64,000 nucleotides of DNA from Trichococcus ilyis (GCF_900109135.1 NZ_FNYT01000009.1:39240-103239), one strand, 5' to 3'. Shown: positions 51,448-62,693, numbered from the stretch's first letter. Notes: generated by a model not told the origin, from the letters alone. Translations and numbers: made by a program.

Positions 51448-53658
51448 ATGCCGAAAATCAAAACCTATTCGCCTGAAGAGGTTGTGCAGCTCTGCACGGA
51501 GTATATGAATGAAACCCATGTGGCATTTGTCCAAAAAGCGTGTGATTTTGCCCGGGCAGCCCACAGCGGACAGATGCGCAAATCCGGTGAGGAATATTTT
51601 GTTCATCCGACTCAAGTCGCAGCGATATTGGCAGATTTGAAACTGGACCCGGAAACGATTGCAACGGGATTTTTGCATGATGTCGTAGAGGATACGGAAT
51701 ATACGTTGGCGGACATCGAGCGCGAATTCTCCAAAACCGTGGCCATCTTGGTGGATGGAGTCACAAAATTGGGCAAGATCGAATACAAGTCCCATGAGGA
51801 GCAACAGGCCGAAAATCACCGCAAGATGTTGATGGCGATGGCAAAAGATCTGCGCATCATCATGGTGAAGTTGGCCGACAGATTGCACAACATGCGCACG
51901 CTGAAATACCACAGACCCGAGAAACAGCGGATCATCTCCAATGAGACTATGGAAATTTATGCACCGTTAGCCCACCGGTTGGGGATGAACCGGATTAAAT
52001 GGGAATTGGAGGATACTTCGTTGAGGTATCTGAACCCGCAGCAATATTACCGGATCGTGCATCTGATGAACAGCAAGCGGGATGAACGGGAGCTGTACAT
52101 CAAAGATACGATCAGCAAAATCAAGGAATCGATCGATGAACTGGAAATCGAAGCCGACATCTACGGCCGGCCGAAGCATATCAACTCCATCTACCGGAAA
52201 ATGAAGGACCAAAAGAAACAATTCACGGAAATCTATGACCTGCTGGCGATCCGAGTCATCGTGCATTCCATCAAGGATTGCTATGCCGTTTTAGGGGCCA
52301 TCCATACAAAATGGAAGCCGATGCCCGGTCGGTTCAAAGATTACATCGCGATGCCGAAAGCGAATATGTACCAGTCGCTGCATACAACCGTTATCGGAAC
52401 CCAGGGTACACCCGTCGAAATCCAGATCCGGACAATCGAGATGCATCAGGTCGCGGAATACGGGGTTGCTGCGCACTGGGCTTACAAAGAAGGCATCACG
52501 AAAAAAATCGATCCCGAAAAGATGCCCCACCAAATCGATTGGTTCCGCGATCTGATTGACCTGCAGGATGATTCCAAGAATGCCAGCGAATTCGTCGAAA
52601 GCGTAAAAGAGGACATCTTCAAGGACAAAGTGTATGTCTTCACTCCGAAAGGCGATGTGGTTGAGTTGCCATCCGGCGCGGGTCCGTTGGATTTTGCCTA
52701 CAACATCCATACCGAAATCGGGCACAAAACCATCGGCGCCAAAGTGAACGGCAAAATCGTGCCGTTGAATTACAAACTGCAGAACGGGGACATCATCGAA
52801 GTGATGACTTCCCCGAACTCATTCGGACCAAGCAGGGACTGGATCAACCTGGTTTCCACCAGCAAGGCAAAAAACAAAATCAAACGCTACTTCAAGCTGC
52901 AGGACCGCGACGAACATGTCATCAAAGGCCGGGATATGCTGGAAAAACAATTGACGGAGATGGAATTCTCACCAAAAGAGTTCCTGACCAAACAGGCGAT
53001 CAAAGATCTTTTGAACCGCTTCAATGTGAACTCGGAAGATGATCTCTATGCCGCTATCGGTTTCGGCGAGCTGTCTGCGTTCATCGTCTCCAATCGCTTG
53101 ACCGAAAAAGCCCGCCGCGAACGCGACAAGCACAAAACGGAACAGCAGATGGACACAATCGAGCAAAAGACCAAAAAAGACAATCCAAAAATGAAGATCC
53201 GCCATGAAGGCGGCGTGGTCATCCAAGGCGTGGATAATCTGCTCATCCGCATCAGCCATTGCTGCAATCCGGTACCCGGGGACGAAATCGTCGGCTACAT
53301 CACCAAAGGCCGGGGCATATCCGTCCACCGCAAAGATTGCCCGAATGTCCAAGTGTCCGGAGAGCACGAAAATCGGTTGATCGAAGTGGAATGGGAAGAT
53401 ACGGGCACGTCCAATATCGATTATGAAACGGAGCTGACGGTCGAAGGCTACAACCGCTCCGGCCTTCTGAACGAAATATTGCATGTCGTGAACACGATGA
53501 CCAAGAATCTGAGCAGCGTGAACGGTAAAGTCGACAGCAATAAAATCGCTGTGATCACGTTGAAGATAGGGATCCAGAATTTGAGCCAATTGGATAAAAT
53601 CGTCGATAAAATCAAGAATATCCCGGATGTCTACACCGTCAGGAGAGTCACCTCCTAA
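51448..53658 (+). CDS. rel: Bifunctional (p)ppGpp synthetase/hydrolase
   Basis: A 736-residue RSH stringent-response enzyme. The hydrolase HD domain is intact (FVHPTQVA and [13 protein letters not shown] near residue 76), as is the synthetase domain ([30 protein letters not shown] near 294 and EIQIRT). A TGS domain ([20 protein letters not shown], about 394-455) and C-terminal zinc-finger ([14 protein letters not shown]) and ACT domains follow. The frame is open back to 51295, but ATG 51448 with CAGGAG seven bases upstream is the clear start. A TATAAT at 51325-51330 may belong to its promoter. Confidence 0.96.
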   Translation: MPKIKTYSPEEVVQLCTEYMNETHVAFVQKACDFARAAHSGQMRKSGEEYFVHPTQVAAILADLKLDPETIATGFLHDVVEDTEYTLADIEREFSKTVAILVDGVTKLGKIEYKSHEEQQAENHRKMLMAMAKDLRIIMVKLADRLHNMRTLKYHRPEKQRIISNETMEIYAPLAHRLGMNRIKWELEDTSLRYLNPQQYYRIVHLMNSKRDERELYIKDTISKIKESIDELEIEADIYGRPKHINSIYRKMKDQKKQFTEIYDLLAIRVIVHSIKDCYAVLGAIHTKWKPMPGRFKDYIAMPKANMYQSLHTTVIGTQGTPVEIQIRTIEMHQVAEYGVAAHWAYKEGITKKIDPEKMPHQIDWFRDLIDLQDDSKNASEFVESVKEDIFKDKVYVFTPKGDVVELPSGAGPLDFAYNIHTEIGHKTIGAKVNGKIVPLNYKLQNGDIIEVMTSPNSFGPSRDWINLVSTSKAKNKIKRYFKLQDRDEHVIKGRDMLEKQLTEMEFSPKEFLTKQAIKDLLNRFNVNSEDDLYAAIGFGELSAFIVSNRLTEKARRERDKHKTEQQMDTIEQKTKKDNPKMKIRHEGGVVIQGVDNLLIRISHCCNPVPGDEIVGYITKGRGISVHRKDCPNVQVSGEHENRLIEVEWEDTGTSNIDYETELTVEGYNRSGLLNEILHVVNTMTKNLSSVNGKVDSNKIAVITLKIGIQNLSQLDKIVDKIKNIPDVYTVRRVTS

Positions 53659-53680
53659 TCAAAATGAAGAGAGGGAAAAT

Positions 53681-54127
53681 ATGCGTGTTGTCGTACAGAA
53701 AGTGGCCGAAGCTTCCGTTTCGGTCGCTGGAGAAACAATAGGGGAGATCGGAAAAGGTTTTCTGCTCCTCGTAGGGATAGGCAAAGAGGATTCGCAGGAA
53801 GATGTCGCCTACGTTGCCCGCAAAGTGTCGAATCTGAGAGTTTTTGAAGATGAGGACGGAAAAATGAACCGTTCTTTGAAGGATGTTGAGGGGGCCGTCC
53901 TTTCGATATCGCAATTTACTTTATTCGCAGATACGAAAAAGGGCAACCGCCCGAGTTTTACCGGAGCCGCTGCCCCCGATGCCGGAGAAACCCTTTATCA
54001 AGCGTTCAATGAACTCCTGAGGGCGGAAGGCTTCTCTGTCGCATCCGGCCGATTCGGTGCCCACATGGAAGTCCGTTTGAACAACGATGGCCCCGTGACC
54101 ATCCTTATAGATTCCAAAAACAAATAA
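53681..54127 (+). CDS. dtd: D-aminoacyl-tRNA deacylase
   Basis: A 148-residue proofreading enzyme that hydrolyses D-aminoacyl-tRNAs and glycyl-tRNA-Ala. It starts [17 protein letters not shown], and shows [19 protein letters not shown] and the C-terminal cross-subunit motif NDGPVTI. ATG 53681 with AGAGGGAAAAT upstream; the frame is open further upstream without homology. Order rel-dtd is conserved. Confidence 0.96.
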   Translation: MRVVVQKVAEASVSVAGETIGEIGKGFLLLVGIGKEDSQEDVAYVARKVSNLRVFEDEDGKMNRSLKDVEGAVLSISQFTLFADTKKGNRPSFTGAAAPDAGETLYQAFNELLRAEGFSVASGRFGAHMEVRLNNDGPVTILIDSKNK

Positions 54128-54179
54128 CGGAGAAGGCGCCCTGAACATTCGTGGTTCAGGGCGCCTTCTCCGTTATTTT
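54123..54179. terminator. Bidirectional terminator between dtd and amidase genes
   Basis: A 24-bp perfect stem from AATAACGGAG to CTCCGTTATT around ATTCGTG, ending in TTTT. Confidence 0.9.
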
Positions 54180-54197
54180 GGAGCGCTGTGCGCTGGT

Positions 54198-55520
54198 TTA
54201 TTGGAAATACTGGGTCAAAGCTTGGTAGATGCTTTCGGCAACCAACGAGCGATAATAATCGGAATTGAAGGTCTTGACATCGGAATCATTGTTCATGTAG
54301 CCGAGTTCCAAAAGCAGAGCGGGTTGCGTGTTCTCGCGCGTGACCAAGAAATCCCCGAACTTGGATCCGTTGTCCTGCAACGGCAAGGTGTCGGCCAGAT
54401 GATCATCGACCAGATTCGCCAGCGGAATATCCGCATCCGCGTAATAGTAAGTCGTAAAGCCTGTCGCTAAGGCACCGGACGCGGTGGAGTCATAATGGAA
54501 ACTGATGAACAGATCCGCGTTGTTGGCATTGCTCATGGCTGCCCGATCTTCGAGCGTCACATAGACGTCGGAAGTGCGGGTCAACAATACATTCGCCCCC
54601 GCGCTGCGCAATTTTTCCGCCACCGCTTCAGCGGTTTTGAGGGTCACTTCCTTCTCGTAGATGTAAGTACCTTCAGCACCCGGGTCTTCCCCGCCGTGCC
54701 CCGGATCGATCACGATGGTCGCTTCGGAAAGCGTCGTGGTAGAGGAGGCGGTGACTGGCTGATTGATCGACTTGGTAGTTTCCACCAACCATGAAGCGAC
54801 ATAACCTTCTTTGTTGCCCTCATAGCGGATTTTGTAGAAGTCCCCGCTTTCGCTGATCAGTTCATATTTTTCACCTTTTTCGGCGATGAAAAGGATATCG
54901 CTGCCCGTCGAAGGCCCGCTGCGGACATTTACGCCATCCATCGTGATGAGGACCATCGGAGCGGACTCGTCGGCCCCAGCCCCAGTGGCTGTGGTGTCTA
55001 CCGTTTCGGGCGCCAACTGGATGCTGCCAGGGGAAATTTCGATCAGTTCGGACAAAATCCAAGCGACTTTATTGTTGAACTGGATTTGACTCCAGCCGTT
55101 TTCTTCATACAGCAGGGCGAATTTTTCGCCTTGACTGGCTGTTCCGACCACTTCGGAAGCCTCATTATTCTCTTGGCGAACGTTGGCGGACGGAACCAGA
55201 ACGGTCGCAAGCAGGTCGGAGGTTGCCGCGATTTCGGTGTTGCTGATCAGCCAGCTGGCCACCCAACCGATTCTCCCGTCCGAGAGCCGGACTTTATACC
55301 ATTCGTTCTTTTCGCTCAGAACATTGACTGATGAGCCACCCTGTATCTGCGTCATGATGTCGTAGGATAAGCCAGGGCCGGAGCGGACATTTACAATGCT
55401 TGCGGTTATGCCGACACTGGTATAGTTGGCCAATGCTACCGTACCGAAGGAGCCCAATCCGACAAACAGCAAAACAATCGTCAGGAAGAACAGGTGTCTA
55501 TTTTTTGCGAGAGTCTTCAC
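54198..55520 (-). CDS. N-acetylmuramoyl-L-alanine amidase with three SH3-like domains
   Basis: A 440-residue secreted cell wall hydrolase. The signal peptide or anchor (about residues 9-31) is followed by three bacterial SH3 repeats (ITASIVNVRSGPGLSYDI, VLVPSANVRQENNEASEV, MDGVNVRSGPSTGSDI) and a C-terminal Amidase_3 domain of about 175 residues. Zinc ligands and catalytic Glu: His in VIDPGHGGEDPG, Glu in IYEKEVTLK, His in FISFHYDST, Glu in LLLELGYMNN. Start is GTG with GGAG eight bases upstream. It resembles the lactobacillales amidase located between dtd and hisS. Confidence 0.92.
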   Translation of the reverse strand: MKTLAKNRHLFFLTIVLLFVGLGSFGTVALANYTSVGITASIVNVRSGPGLSYDIMTQIQGGSSVNVLSEKNEWYKVRLSDGRIGWVASWLISNTEIAATSDLLATVLVPSANVRQENNEASEVVGTASQGEKFALLYEENGWSQIQFNNKVAWILSELIEISPGSIQLAPETVDTTATGAGADESAPMVLITMDGVNVRSGPSTGSDILFIAEKGEKYELISESGDFYKIRYEGNKEGYVASWLVETTKSINQPVTASSTTTLSEATIVIDPGHGGEDPGAEGTYIYEKEVTLKTAEAVAEKLRSAGANVLLTRTSDVYVTLEDRAAMSNANNADLFISFHYDSTASGALATGFTTYYYADADIPLANLVDDHLADTLPLQDNGSKFGDFLVTRENTQPALLLELGYMNNDSDVKTFNSDYYRSLVAESIYQALTQYFQ

Positions 55521-55710
55521 TAGCTGTCTCCTTTCTGGTTTGGATGCATAATAATTTACAGAAACTGTTCAATTCTTCTATTCATTATAGCAAAGATACA
55601 GCATCCAATGCAAAGCCTTTTCAGAAATTATGCCCGGATGCATTTCCGGCCAGACATGGCGCTGCGGCAGGGAAAGTGCTCCGTAAAGTTAGAATTTGAT
55701 GAAAACGGTA

Positions 55711-55739
55711 TTGACAATTCGTTGCTTATCTTGTATCGT
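55711..55739 (+). promoter_or_regulatory. Promoter of the hisS-aspS transcript
   Basis: Consensus -35 TTGACA, 17 bases, TATCGT. It sits at the expected distance before the T-box leader. Confidence 0.65.
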
Positions 55740-55744
55740 AAAGG

Positions 55745-55979
55745 AAATTACAAAAGTCCAGTGAAGATCGAAGTAAAATAGGTCGGTTTGATCAGAGAGG
55801 GTTGCCGCGGCTGAGAGCAATCCCAAAACGATTATTTGAAAGACAGGTTGGAGGATTAATAGTGAAAAGCTATTACGCCGCGAACGTTACTCGCCAAAGG
55901 AAAGCTGTGCTTTCGAATAAAGGTGGCACCACGTCTGATCAATCGTCCTTTTCCATGATGGAAAGAGGGCTATTTTTTT
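55745..55979 (+). promoter_or_regulatory. T-box leader of hisS-aspS, apparently tRNA-Asp specific
   Basis: The T-box sequence AAAGGTGGCACCACG lies at 55919-55933, followed by a terminator hairpin (CCTTTTCCA/TGGAAAGAGG) and TTTTTTT. Stem I has AGAGAGGGTTGC/GCAATCCC. The likely specifier stretch GAAAGACAGG holds GAC, an Asp codon, and the T-box TGGC would pair with a G discriminator base, as in tRNA-Asp. Uncharged tRNA would favour the antiterminator and allow transcription. Confidence 0.88.
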
Positions 55980-56031
55980 GCTTTTTTTCGGACAGAACAG
56001 ACAGGATAAAGCTTAAAGGAGAGATAAAAAA

Positions 56032-57354
56032 ATGATACAAAAGCCAAAAGGGACTGCCGATATATTTTTGCAGGAAGCGGAAATTTGGCAATACGTGGAG
56101 GAGACAGCCCGCATCTTGTTGCATGATTACCAATTTTCGGAAATCCGCACCCCGATGTTCGAGAGTTTCGAGTTGTTCTCCAGAGGGGTCGGCGATACGA
56201 GCGACATCGTTTCGAAGGAAATGTATGATTTCTACGACAAAGGCAATCGGCATATCGCTTTGAAACCGGAAGGTACGGCTCCGGTTGTCCGTGCCTATGT
56301 CGAAAACAAGCTGTTCGGACCTGAACACCCGAAACCATTGAAAGTATACTACATCAGCCCGATGTTCCGCTATGAAAGACCACAAGGCGGCAGAATGCGT
56401 CAGTTCCACCAATTGGGAGTCGAGGTATTCGGCAGCGTCAACCCGGCGACGGATGTCGAAACGATGGCATTGGCATGGGACCTGTTGAAGGAACTGGAAT
56501 TGAGCGATCTGAAATTGGTCATCAATTCGTTGGGCAAAACAGCGGATCGGATCAGGTACCGCGAAGCGCTAATCGCCTACCTGGAGCCTTTCCATGATGA
56601 ATTGAGCAAAGATTCCCAGACCCGTCTGCACAAAAACCCACTGCGCGTATTGGACAGCAAAGATAAGCGCGATAAAGAGATTGTGGCACATGCACCGAGC
56701 ATTCTGGATTTCCTTTCGGAAGAATCAAAGCAGCATTTTGAAGCGGTCCAGGAAATGCTGAAGGTATTGGAGATCCCTTTCACGATCAACAGCAACATGG
56801 TACGCGGGCTCGACTATTATCAGGATACCATTTTCGAAATCATGACATCCTCCGCAGTCTTCGGAGCGGAAACGACCATCTGCGGCGGCGGACGCTATGA
56901 CGGTTTGGTCCAGGAAATCGGCGGACCGGAAGTGCCCGGTTTCGGTTTCGGGATGGGCTTGGAGAGATTGATCCTTTTGATGAAAGACCAGCAAGTCGAT
57001 GTTCCAAAATTGTCGGAACTTGATGTATATGTGGTAGGTTTGGGCGAAGAAACGAACATCGAAGTCATGAAATTGGTCCAAAATGCGCGCCAAGCGGGCT
57101 ATTCGGCTGACCGTGATTTCCACGACCGCAAAGCGAAGGCTCAGTTCAAGACAGCCACGAAAAACGGCGCCAAAGTGGTCATGACCATCGGGGAAGAGGA
57201 ACTGAAGAATCGGCAAGTGCAATTCAAAGTGATGGCGACAGGCAAAGAGCAGACTTTGTCTTTGGCTGAAATTTACGCGGATTTTGATAAAGTGTACAAA
57301 ACACAGACCGCCGATATGACGGCGTTCAATGAATTTTTCGGAAAAGAAGACTAG
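56032..57354 (+). CDS. hisS: Histidyl-tRNA synthetase
   Basis: A 440-residue class II synthetase. Motif 1 region [18 protein letters not shown], motif 2 [21 protein letters not shown] and the histidine-specific loop [14 protein letters not shown] followed by GGGRYDGLV, then motif 3 [15 protein letters not shown]-terminal anticodon-binding domain of about 100 residues. AAAGGAGAGATAAAAAA precedes the ATG. First gene after the T box. Confidence 0.97.
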   Translation: MIQKPKGTADIFLQEAEIWQYVEETARILLHDYQFSEIRTPMFESFELFSRGVGDTSDIVSKEMYDFYDKGNRHIALKPEGTAPVVRAYVENKLFGPEHPKPLKVYYISPMFRYERPQGGRMRQFHQLGVEVFGSVNPATDVETMALAWDLLKELELSDLKLVINSLGKTADRIRYREALIAYLEPFHDELSKDSQTRLHKNPLRVLDSKDKRDKEIVAHAPSILDFLSEESKQHFEAVQEMLKVLEIPFTINSNMVRGLDYYQDTIFEIMTSSAVFGAETTICGGGRYDGLVQEIGGPEVPGFGFGMGLERLILLMKDQQVDVPKLSELDVYVVGLGEETNIEVMKLVQNARQAGYSADRDFHDRKAKAQFKTATKNGAKVVMTIGEEELKNRQVQFKVMATGKEQTLSLAEIYADFDKVYKTQTADMTAFNEFFGKED

Positions 57355-57378
57355 ATCATACAGAAAAGGGTAGTGAAC

Positions 57379-59145
57379 ATGGAAAGAAGAACAGAGTATT
57401 GCGGATTATTTACGGAAGCAAATGTCGGGCAGACTGTCGTCGCCAACGGCTGGGTAAACAAAAGAAGAGACTTAGGCGGATTGATCTTTATCCATCTGCG
57501 TGACCGTGAAGGTATCGTTCAAGTCGTCTTCAACACGGAGTTCAGCGAAGAAGCTTTCCGTATCGCGGAAACAATCCGTGGGGAATATGTCCTGCAGGTA
57601 AAAGGTAAAGTCGTCCTTCGGGAAGAAAATCAAATCAATCCAAACATCGGCACGGGCACAATCGAAATCGAAGCGGAATCCGTGGAGATTTTGGCGAAAG
57701 CGAAAACACCGCCGTTCTACGTTGAAGGTGATGTGAACGTATCCGATGAACTGAGAATGAAATACCGTTACATCGATCTGAGAAGAGACAAAATGATGAA
57801 CAACATGAAAATCCGTCACCAAACGACACGCACTGTCCGCAACTATTTGGATGACTTGCATTTCATGGACATCGAAACGCCATATTTGACGAAGTCGACT
57901 CCTGAAGGCGCGCGCGATTACATCGTCCCTTCCCGCGTCCACCAAGGCGAATTCTACGCATTGCCGCAATCCCCGCAACTGTTCAAACAGATGCTGATGG
58001 GCGCTGGCTTTGACCGTTATTACCAGATTGTGCGCTGCTTCCGTGATGAGGATTTACGCGGTGACAGACAACCTGAATTCACGCAAGTGGACATCGAAAC
58101 CAGCTTCCTTTCCGCTGAGGAAATTCAGGGAATCACCGAAAACATGCTGCAGAAAGTCATGAAGGATGTGTTGGACAAAGACATTCCGGTTCCGTTCCCG
58201 CGCATCTCCTATGACGAAGCGATGAACCGTTTCGGCAGCGACAAGCCGGATACCCGTTTCGGCCTGGAGCTGATCGACTTGAATGAGTTTGCGAAAACAT
58301 CATCCTTCAATGTATTCAAAGCGACGAGCGAAAAGGGCGGCCAAGTCCGCGGTCTGAACGTCAAAGGCAAAGCCGATGCTTATTCGCGCAAAGACATGGA
58401 TAACCTGATCGAATACGCCAAGCAATACGGCGCTAAGGGCATGGCTTGGATGAAAGTTGAAGAAGACGGCCTGAAAGGCGCCGTTGCGAAATTCTTTACG
58501 GAAGACAGCGAAGAATTGATCAGGTTGATGGATGCAGAACCAGGCGACTTGCTGGTGTTCGTTGCCGACAAAAAAGAGATCGTCTATCAGGCTCTGGGGG
58601 AATTGCGTCTGAAGTTCGGCCGCGATCTGGACCTGATCGACAAATCCCAATTTGCCTTCGTTTGGGTCGTGGATTGGCCATTGCTTGAGTACGATGCGGA
58701 CGCAAAACGCTACACTGCCATGCACCATCCGTTCACTCGTCCGAATGATGCGGATCTTTCCAAATTGGCCGATCATCCGGAAGAAGTCTATGCCCAAGCC
58801 TATGATATCGTCCTGAACGGCTATGAAATCGGCGGCGGATCGCTGCGTATCCACACAAGAGAAGTGCAAGAGCAGATGTTTGCGGCACTGGGCTTCAGCA
58901 AAGAGGATGCCCAGGAAGAATTCGGATTCTTGCTTGATGCCTTCGATTACGGTTTTCCACCGCACGGCGGAATCGCTTTAGGCTTGGATCGTCTGGTCAT
59001 GCTGCTGGCCGGCGAGTCGAACATCCGCGAAGTGATCGCCTTCCCTAAAAACGGGAAAGCTTTCGATCCGATGACCAGCGCACCAAGCGAAGTAAGCGCA
59101 GCGCAGTTGAAAGAACTGAGCTTAAGAATTGCTTCATTGGACTGA
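57379..59145 (+). CDS. aspS: Aspartyl-tRNA synthetase
   Basis: A 588-residue bacterial-type AspRS. N-terminal OB anticodon-binding domain ([20 protein letters not shown]), class II motif 2 [20 protein letters not shown], a bacterial GAD insertion domain (about 290-410) and motif 3 [13 protein letters not shown]. Whether it also charges tRNA-Asn cannot be said from this window. ATG 57379 has AAAGGG upstream; GTG 57373 is too close to it. Second gene under the T box. Confidence 0.97.
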   Translation: MERRTEYCGLFTEANVGQTVVANGWVNKRRDLGGLIFIHLRDREGIVQVVFNTEFSEEAFRIAETIRGEYVLQVKGKVVLREENQINPNIGTGTIEIEAESVEILAKAKTPPFYVEGDVNVSDELRMKYRYIDLRRDKMMNNMKIRHQTTRTVRNYLDDLHFMDIETPYLTKSTPEGARDYIVPSRVHQGEFYALPQSPQLFKQMLMGAGFDRYYQIVRCFRDEDLRGDRQPEFTQVDIETSFLSAEEIQGITENMLQKVMKDVLDKDIPVPFPRISYDEAMNRFGSDKPDTRFGLELIDLNEFAKTSSFNVFKATSEKGGQVRGLNVKGKADAYSRKDMDNLIEYAKQYGAKGMAWMKVEEDGLKGAVAKFFTEDSEELIRLMDAEPGDLLVFVADKKEIVYQALGELRLKFGRDLDLIDKSQFAFVWVVDWPLLEYDADAKRYTAMHHPFTRPNDADLSKLADHPEEVYAQAYDIVLNGYEIGGGSLRIHTREVQEQMFAALGFSKEDAQEEFGFLLDAFDYGFPPHGGIALGLDRLVMLLAGESNIREVIAFPKNGKAFDPMTSAPSEVSAAQLKELSLRIASLD

Positions 59146-59183
59146 CATCAGGGCCAAAAAAAGCATCTGATAGAAAGAAAAAC

Positions 59184-59226
59184 AAGCCTTATGATACAAT
59201 AACCGTATCATAAGGCTGTTTTTTCG
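59184..59226 (+). terminator. Terminator of hisS-aspS
   Basis: AGCCTTATGATAC/GTATCATAAGGCT stem with a short loop, followed by GTTTTTT. Confidence 0.85.
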
Positions 59227-59288
59227 TCCTTCATTTGATTGCAGGCGAAACGGACTATTAGGATAATATACGATAAAAGGGTGAAGAT

Positions 59289-60182
59289 ATGTTAAAGATA
59301 GGTTCACATGTTTCCATGGGCGGCAAAAAAATGTTGTTGGGTTCAGCGGAGGAAGCGGCCTCATATGGGGCATCCGTTTTCATGATCTATACAGGGGCTC
59401 CGCAGAATACCCGCAGAAAAAGCGTAGACGAGATGAATATTCCGGAGGGCATGGACTATATGGCAAAGCATGGATTGCTCGAGTTGGTCGTTCATGCGCC
59501 TTACATCATCAATCTGGCCAACACAACGAAACCGGATCATTTTGAATTCGCGATCGATTTTTTGCGCGATGAAATTGTGCGGGCGCAAGCGCTCGGCGCC
59601 AAACAGATTACGTTGCACCCTGGCTCGCATGTCGGCGCCGGCGCTGAAACAGGAATCAAACAGATCATCAAAGGCTTGAACGAAGTGCTTGAGCCCAGCC
59701 AGACAGCACAGATCGCACTGGAAACGATGGCGGGAAAAGGGACCGAAATCGGCCGAACGTTCGAAGAGTTGGCGGCCATCATCGATGGCGTAGTCTACAA
59801 TCACAAGCTTTCCGTAACGCTGGACACATGCCATACTAACGATGCAGGATACAATATCAAGGAGGACTTTGATGGCGTTCTGGAGGAATTCGACCGCGTC
59901 ATCGGGTTGGAGCGTCTGAAAGTGGTGCATGTCAACGATTCGAAAAACGAAAGAGGCACCCACAAGGACAGACATGCGAACATCGGCTTCGGCACAATCG
60001 GATTCGGGACATTGAACAAGATTGTGCACCATCCGCAGCTGCAGGATTTGCCGAAAATATTGGAGACACCGTTCGTGGGCGAGGACAAAAAGAACAAGAA
60101 GGCCCCTTACAAATTCGAATTGGATATGCTGAAGTCGCAGACATTCAATCCGAGATTATTGGAAGACATACTGAATCAGTAA
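59289..60182 (+). CDS. nfo: Endonuclease IV
   Basis: A 297-residue trizinc AP endonuclease that cleaves at abasic sites in base excision repair. It starts [19 protein letters not shown], and shows [51 protein letters not shown] and [22 protein letters not shown] (the last in two parts), covering all metal ligands. GGGTGAAGAT precedes ATG. Confidence 0.96.
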   Translation: MLKIGSHVSMGGKKMLLGSAEEAASYGASVFMIYTGAPQNTRRKSVDEMNIPEGMDYMAKHGLLELVVHAPYIINLANTTKPDHFEFAIDFLRDEIVRAQALGAKQITLHPGSHVGAGAETGIKQIIKGLNEVLEPSQTAQIALETMAGKGTEIGRTFEELAAIIDGVVYNHKLSVTLDTCHTNDAGYNIKEDFDGVLEEFDRVIGLERLKVVHVNDSKNERGTHKDRHANIGFGTIGFGTLNKIVHHPQLQDLPKILETPFVGEDKKNKKAPYKFELDMLKSQTFNPRLLEDILNQ

Positions 60183-60275
60183 GAAATACATCTTTGGATG
60201 GATGCGTTTTTGTTTCCGTTCAGGGATAATGGAATGCAAGCGACAATAAAAGCATAAAGAAGGAGATGGGGAAAG

Positions 60276-60854
60276 ATGAAAAGTTGGTTGAAAGGATTAA
60301 TCGGGGTGTTCATTGCGGTGTTGCTGCTGGGAGTGCCCTTGATCAGTTCCTATAATGGATTGGTGACGGAGGAAAGCAATGTCGACGTGCAGTGGGCGAA
60401 TGTGGAAAGCAAACTCCAAAGACGTTACGATCTCATCCCTAACTTGGTCGAATCGGTGAAAGGTGCGATGGAACAGGAACAGGAAGTTTTCGGCGCGATC
60501 GCTGATGCCCGCGCGAAAATCGGCAGTGCCCAGACGACCGAAGAACAGGTGGCGGCCAGCAACGAGATGGAATCCGCACTTTCGCGTCTGTTGGTGATTG
60601 TCGAGAACTATCCGGAACTGAAATCGAACGAACAAGTTACAGCCTTGATGGATGAATTGGCCGGCACCGAAAACAGGATCTCGGTCGAAAGGGACCGCTA
60701 CAACGAAGCGGTGCAACAGTACAACAACAAAGTCAAACGGTTCCCGGGATCGCTCATGGCAGGCCTTTTCGGATTTGATGAAAAATCTTATTTTGAAGCG
60801 GTCAGCGGCGCTGAAACCGCTCCTAGCGTGGACCTGAATACAGACGATGAATAA
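60276..60854 (+). CDS. lemA: LemA family protein
   Basis: A 192-residue membrane-anchored helical protein. One N-terminal membrane helix (GLIGVFIAVLLLGVPLIS), then SNVDVQWANVESKLQRRYDL and IPNLVESVKGAM, and later YNEAVQQYNNKVKRFPGSL, all family signatures. LemA proteins have no agreed function and are very often next to TPM-domain proteins, as here. GAAGGAGATGGGGAAAG precedes ATG. Confidence 0.93.
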   Translation: MKSWLKGLIGVFIAVLLLGVPLISSYNGLVTEESNVDVQWANVESKLQRRYDLIPNLVESVKGAMEQEQEVFGAIADARAKIGSAQTTEEQVAASNEMESALSRLLVIVENYPELKSNEQVTALMDELAGTENRISVERDRYNEAVQQYNNKVKRFPGSLMAGLFGFDEKSYFEAVSGAETAPSVDLNTDDE

Positions 60855-60882
60855 TTGAGGGGCTGATGATGCTTTGTTTCAA

Positions 60883-61728
60883 ATGAGGAAAAAGGCACGA
60901 TGGCAATTGCTTGCGGTTTTGGTGGCGTTTTTCTTTTCGATGGTTTCCGCGCCATCAGTACAGGCGCAAACGTTGCCTGAACCGACAAGCGATTTTTATG
61001 TCTATGATCCAAGCGGCACGCTCTCCGAAGAAACGAAAACATTCATCATGAGCGTGAATGAGCAATATGAATTGACGGAAGAAAAGCCTCAAATCGTTGT
61101 GGCAGTGGTCGATTCGCTGCAGGGTGAGACAATCGAAGAGTATTCCGTCGACCTGTTCGAAAAGTGGAAAATTGGCCAGAAGGAAACCGATAACGGAGTG
61201 CTGATTTTGTTGGCCCTCGAGGAAAGGGAAATCCGCTTCGAAATCGGATATGGCCTTGAAGGCGCCCTGACCGACAGCAGGACCGGACGGATTCTGGACA
61301 ATCATCTGGATTATCTTTCGGCCAATGATTTCGACGGCGGGCTCAAGCAAATATTCACCGAGGCTGCTGTCGTCGTCAATGAAGAATACCAATTCGACGA
61401 TGCTGTCATCTTTTCCGGCTATCCTGTCGATGCTGACCAATACAAAGAAGACGATTCCTCATTCATTGCGGAACTGGTCCAATTCCTGTTCATTCTTTTG
61501 CTGCTGTCCTACTTTTTCGGTGGCCGGGGCAGAGGTGGACGCGGTGGCCGAGGCGGCGGAATGGACCCTTTGTGGTGGTTGCTCCTGGGGAGCGGCGGTT
61601 ATCGGGATAACAACCGTCGCGGCGGTTCCGGCGGATTCGGCGGCGGTTTTGGTGGCGGCTTTGGCGGAGGCGGCGGGTTCGGCGGTGGAGGATCTTCCGG
61701 AGGCGGCGGATCCAGCCGAGGTTTCTAG
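60883..61728 (+). CDS. TPM-domain membrane protein with glycine-rich tail
   Basis: A 281-residue protein: signal peptide (about 1-29), TPM domain (FYVYDPSGTLSEETKTFIMS, IVVAVVDSLQGETIEEYSVD, EREIRFEIGYGLEGALTDS), a membrane helix near residues 195-212 and a low-complexity Gly/Arg then Gly/Phe/Ser tail of about 65 residues. TPM proteins are linked to membrane protein quality control or photosystem repair in other lineages. TTG 60874, with GAGGGG upstream, gives three more residues and may be the true start. Confidence 0.9.
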   Translation: MRKKARWQLLAVLVAFFFSMVSAPSVQAQTLPEPTSDFYVYDPSGTLSEETKTFIMSVNEQYELTEEKPQIVVAVVDSLQGETIEEYSVDLFEKWKIGQKETDNGVLILLALEEREIRFEIGYGLEGALTDSRTGRILDNHLDYLSANDFDGGLKQIFTEAAVVVNEEYQFDDAVIFSGYPVDADQYKEDDSSFIAELVQFLFILLLLSYFFGGRGRGGRGGRGGGMDPLWWLLLGSGGYRDNNRRGGSGGFGGGFGGGFGGGGGFGGGGSSGGGGSSRGF

Positions 61729-61749
61729 CCCGGCCGATGCGCTAGCGGA

Positions 61750-61803
61750 CAACAAAAGAAGAGGACGCGGATTTAAAAACCGCGTCCTCTTCTTTTGTTG
61801 TTA
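61750..61803. terminator. Bidirectional terminator
   Basis: CAACAAAAGAAGAGGACGCGG pairs with its exact complement ending in CTTCTTTTGTTG around ATTTAAAAA. The flanking genes are convergent. Confidence 0.9.
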
Positions 61804-62637
61804 AGGGATGATGGTTGTGTCGGAAATTTCGATGCTGCTCATGATGATGGCGGCCGTCTCTTCTATGGAACGTTTGGATACGTTGATGACGATGCAGCCC
61901 AACTTGTTGTACAATTCATAGGCGTATTCCAATTCTGCCCGGATGCGATCCATATCCGAGTAGATGGTTTCCGGTGACAAACCGTAAGCAATCATACGCT
62001 CCTTGCGGAAGTTGTTCAGTACTTCCGCATCGTTTGTCAGTCCGACTATTTTCTTCGGATCGACTTGCCAAATCTCGTCAGGCACAGCCGCTTCCGGCAT
62101 GATCGGCAAGTTGGCTACCTTGATGTTTTTGTTCGCCAAAAACATGGAAAGCGGCGTTTTCGAAGTGCGGGAAACACCCAACAGGACCAAATCGGCATCC
62201 AAGAAGCCTTTCGGATCTTTGCCGTCGTCGTATTTGACGGCAAACTCGATGGCGCTGATGCGGTTGAAGTATTCGTCATCCAAACGGTGCAAAGCGCCGG
62301 CTCGCCGGAGGGGTTGCTGTCCGGTTTTTTCGGAAATATCGCTCACCAGTGCTTTTAAAATATTGTAGCAAGGCAGGTTTTCTGCAGCGCAGAAACTGTC
62401 CGTGAATTCGCTCAAGTCCTCGACGACCAGAGTATGGATCACAAATGCCTTCAATTCTTTGGCTTCTTTCAAAACAGGTTCCAGATCTTTCATCTTCCTG
62501 ATGAACGGGTAATGGTACATATGAACGGTGATCGACGGGAATTGGGCCAGAACGGCCTGGAGTACTTTCCTGGCGGTGTCCCCAACCGAATCGGATATGA
62601 TGACAAAATGCAGGTCCTCGTGCGCTTGTTGTTCCAT
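61801..62637 (-). CDS. Pyruvate dikinase regulatory protein (bifunctional kinase/phosphorylase, DUF299)
   Basis: A 278-residue member of the family that phosphorylates and dephosphorylates a threonine of pyruvate phosphate dikinase or PEP synthase using ADP. The P-loop is LLGVSRTSKTPLSMFLAN; the start VIISDSVGDTARKVLQA and the segment HRLDDEYFNRISAIEFAVKYDDG (in parts) are typical. GGGAGGAC lies seven bases before ATG. No dikinase gene is in the window. It is divergent from the Fur-family regulator gene. Confidence 0.92.
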   Translation of the reverse strand: MEQQAHEDLHFVIISDSVGDTARKVLQAVLAQFPSITVHMYHYPFIRKMKDLEPVLKEAKELKAFVIHTLVVEDLSEFTDSFCAAENLPCYNILKALVSDISEKTGQQPLRRAGALHRLDDEYFNRISAIEFAVKYDDGKDPKGFLDADLVLLGVSRTSKTPLSMFLANKNIKVANLPIMPEAAVPDEIWQVDPKKIVGLTNDAEVLNNFRKERMIAYGLSPETIYSDMDRIRAELEYAYELYNKLGCIVINVSKRSIEETAAIIMSSIEISDTTIIP

Positions 62638-62693
62638 ATAATTCGTCCTCCCTGAATCTTAATGATTGCAATCTCACTAATAATATACTATAG

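Noticed and set aside
54886..55089. Plus-strand frame within the amidase gene
   Set aside because: Antisense to the SH3 domain region; no independent evidence.
55521..55710. Gap between the amidase gene and the hisS promoter considered for an RNA gene
   Set aside because: No stable hairpin set, promoter pair or coding frame that I can support; it is probably the amidase promoter region and spacer.
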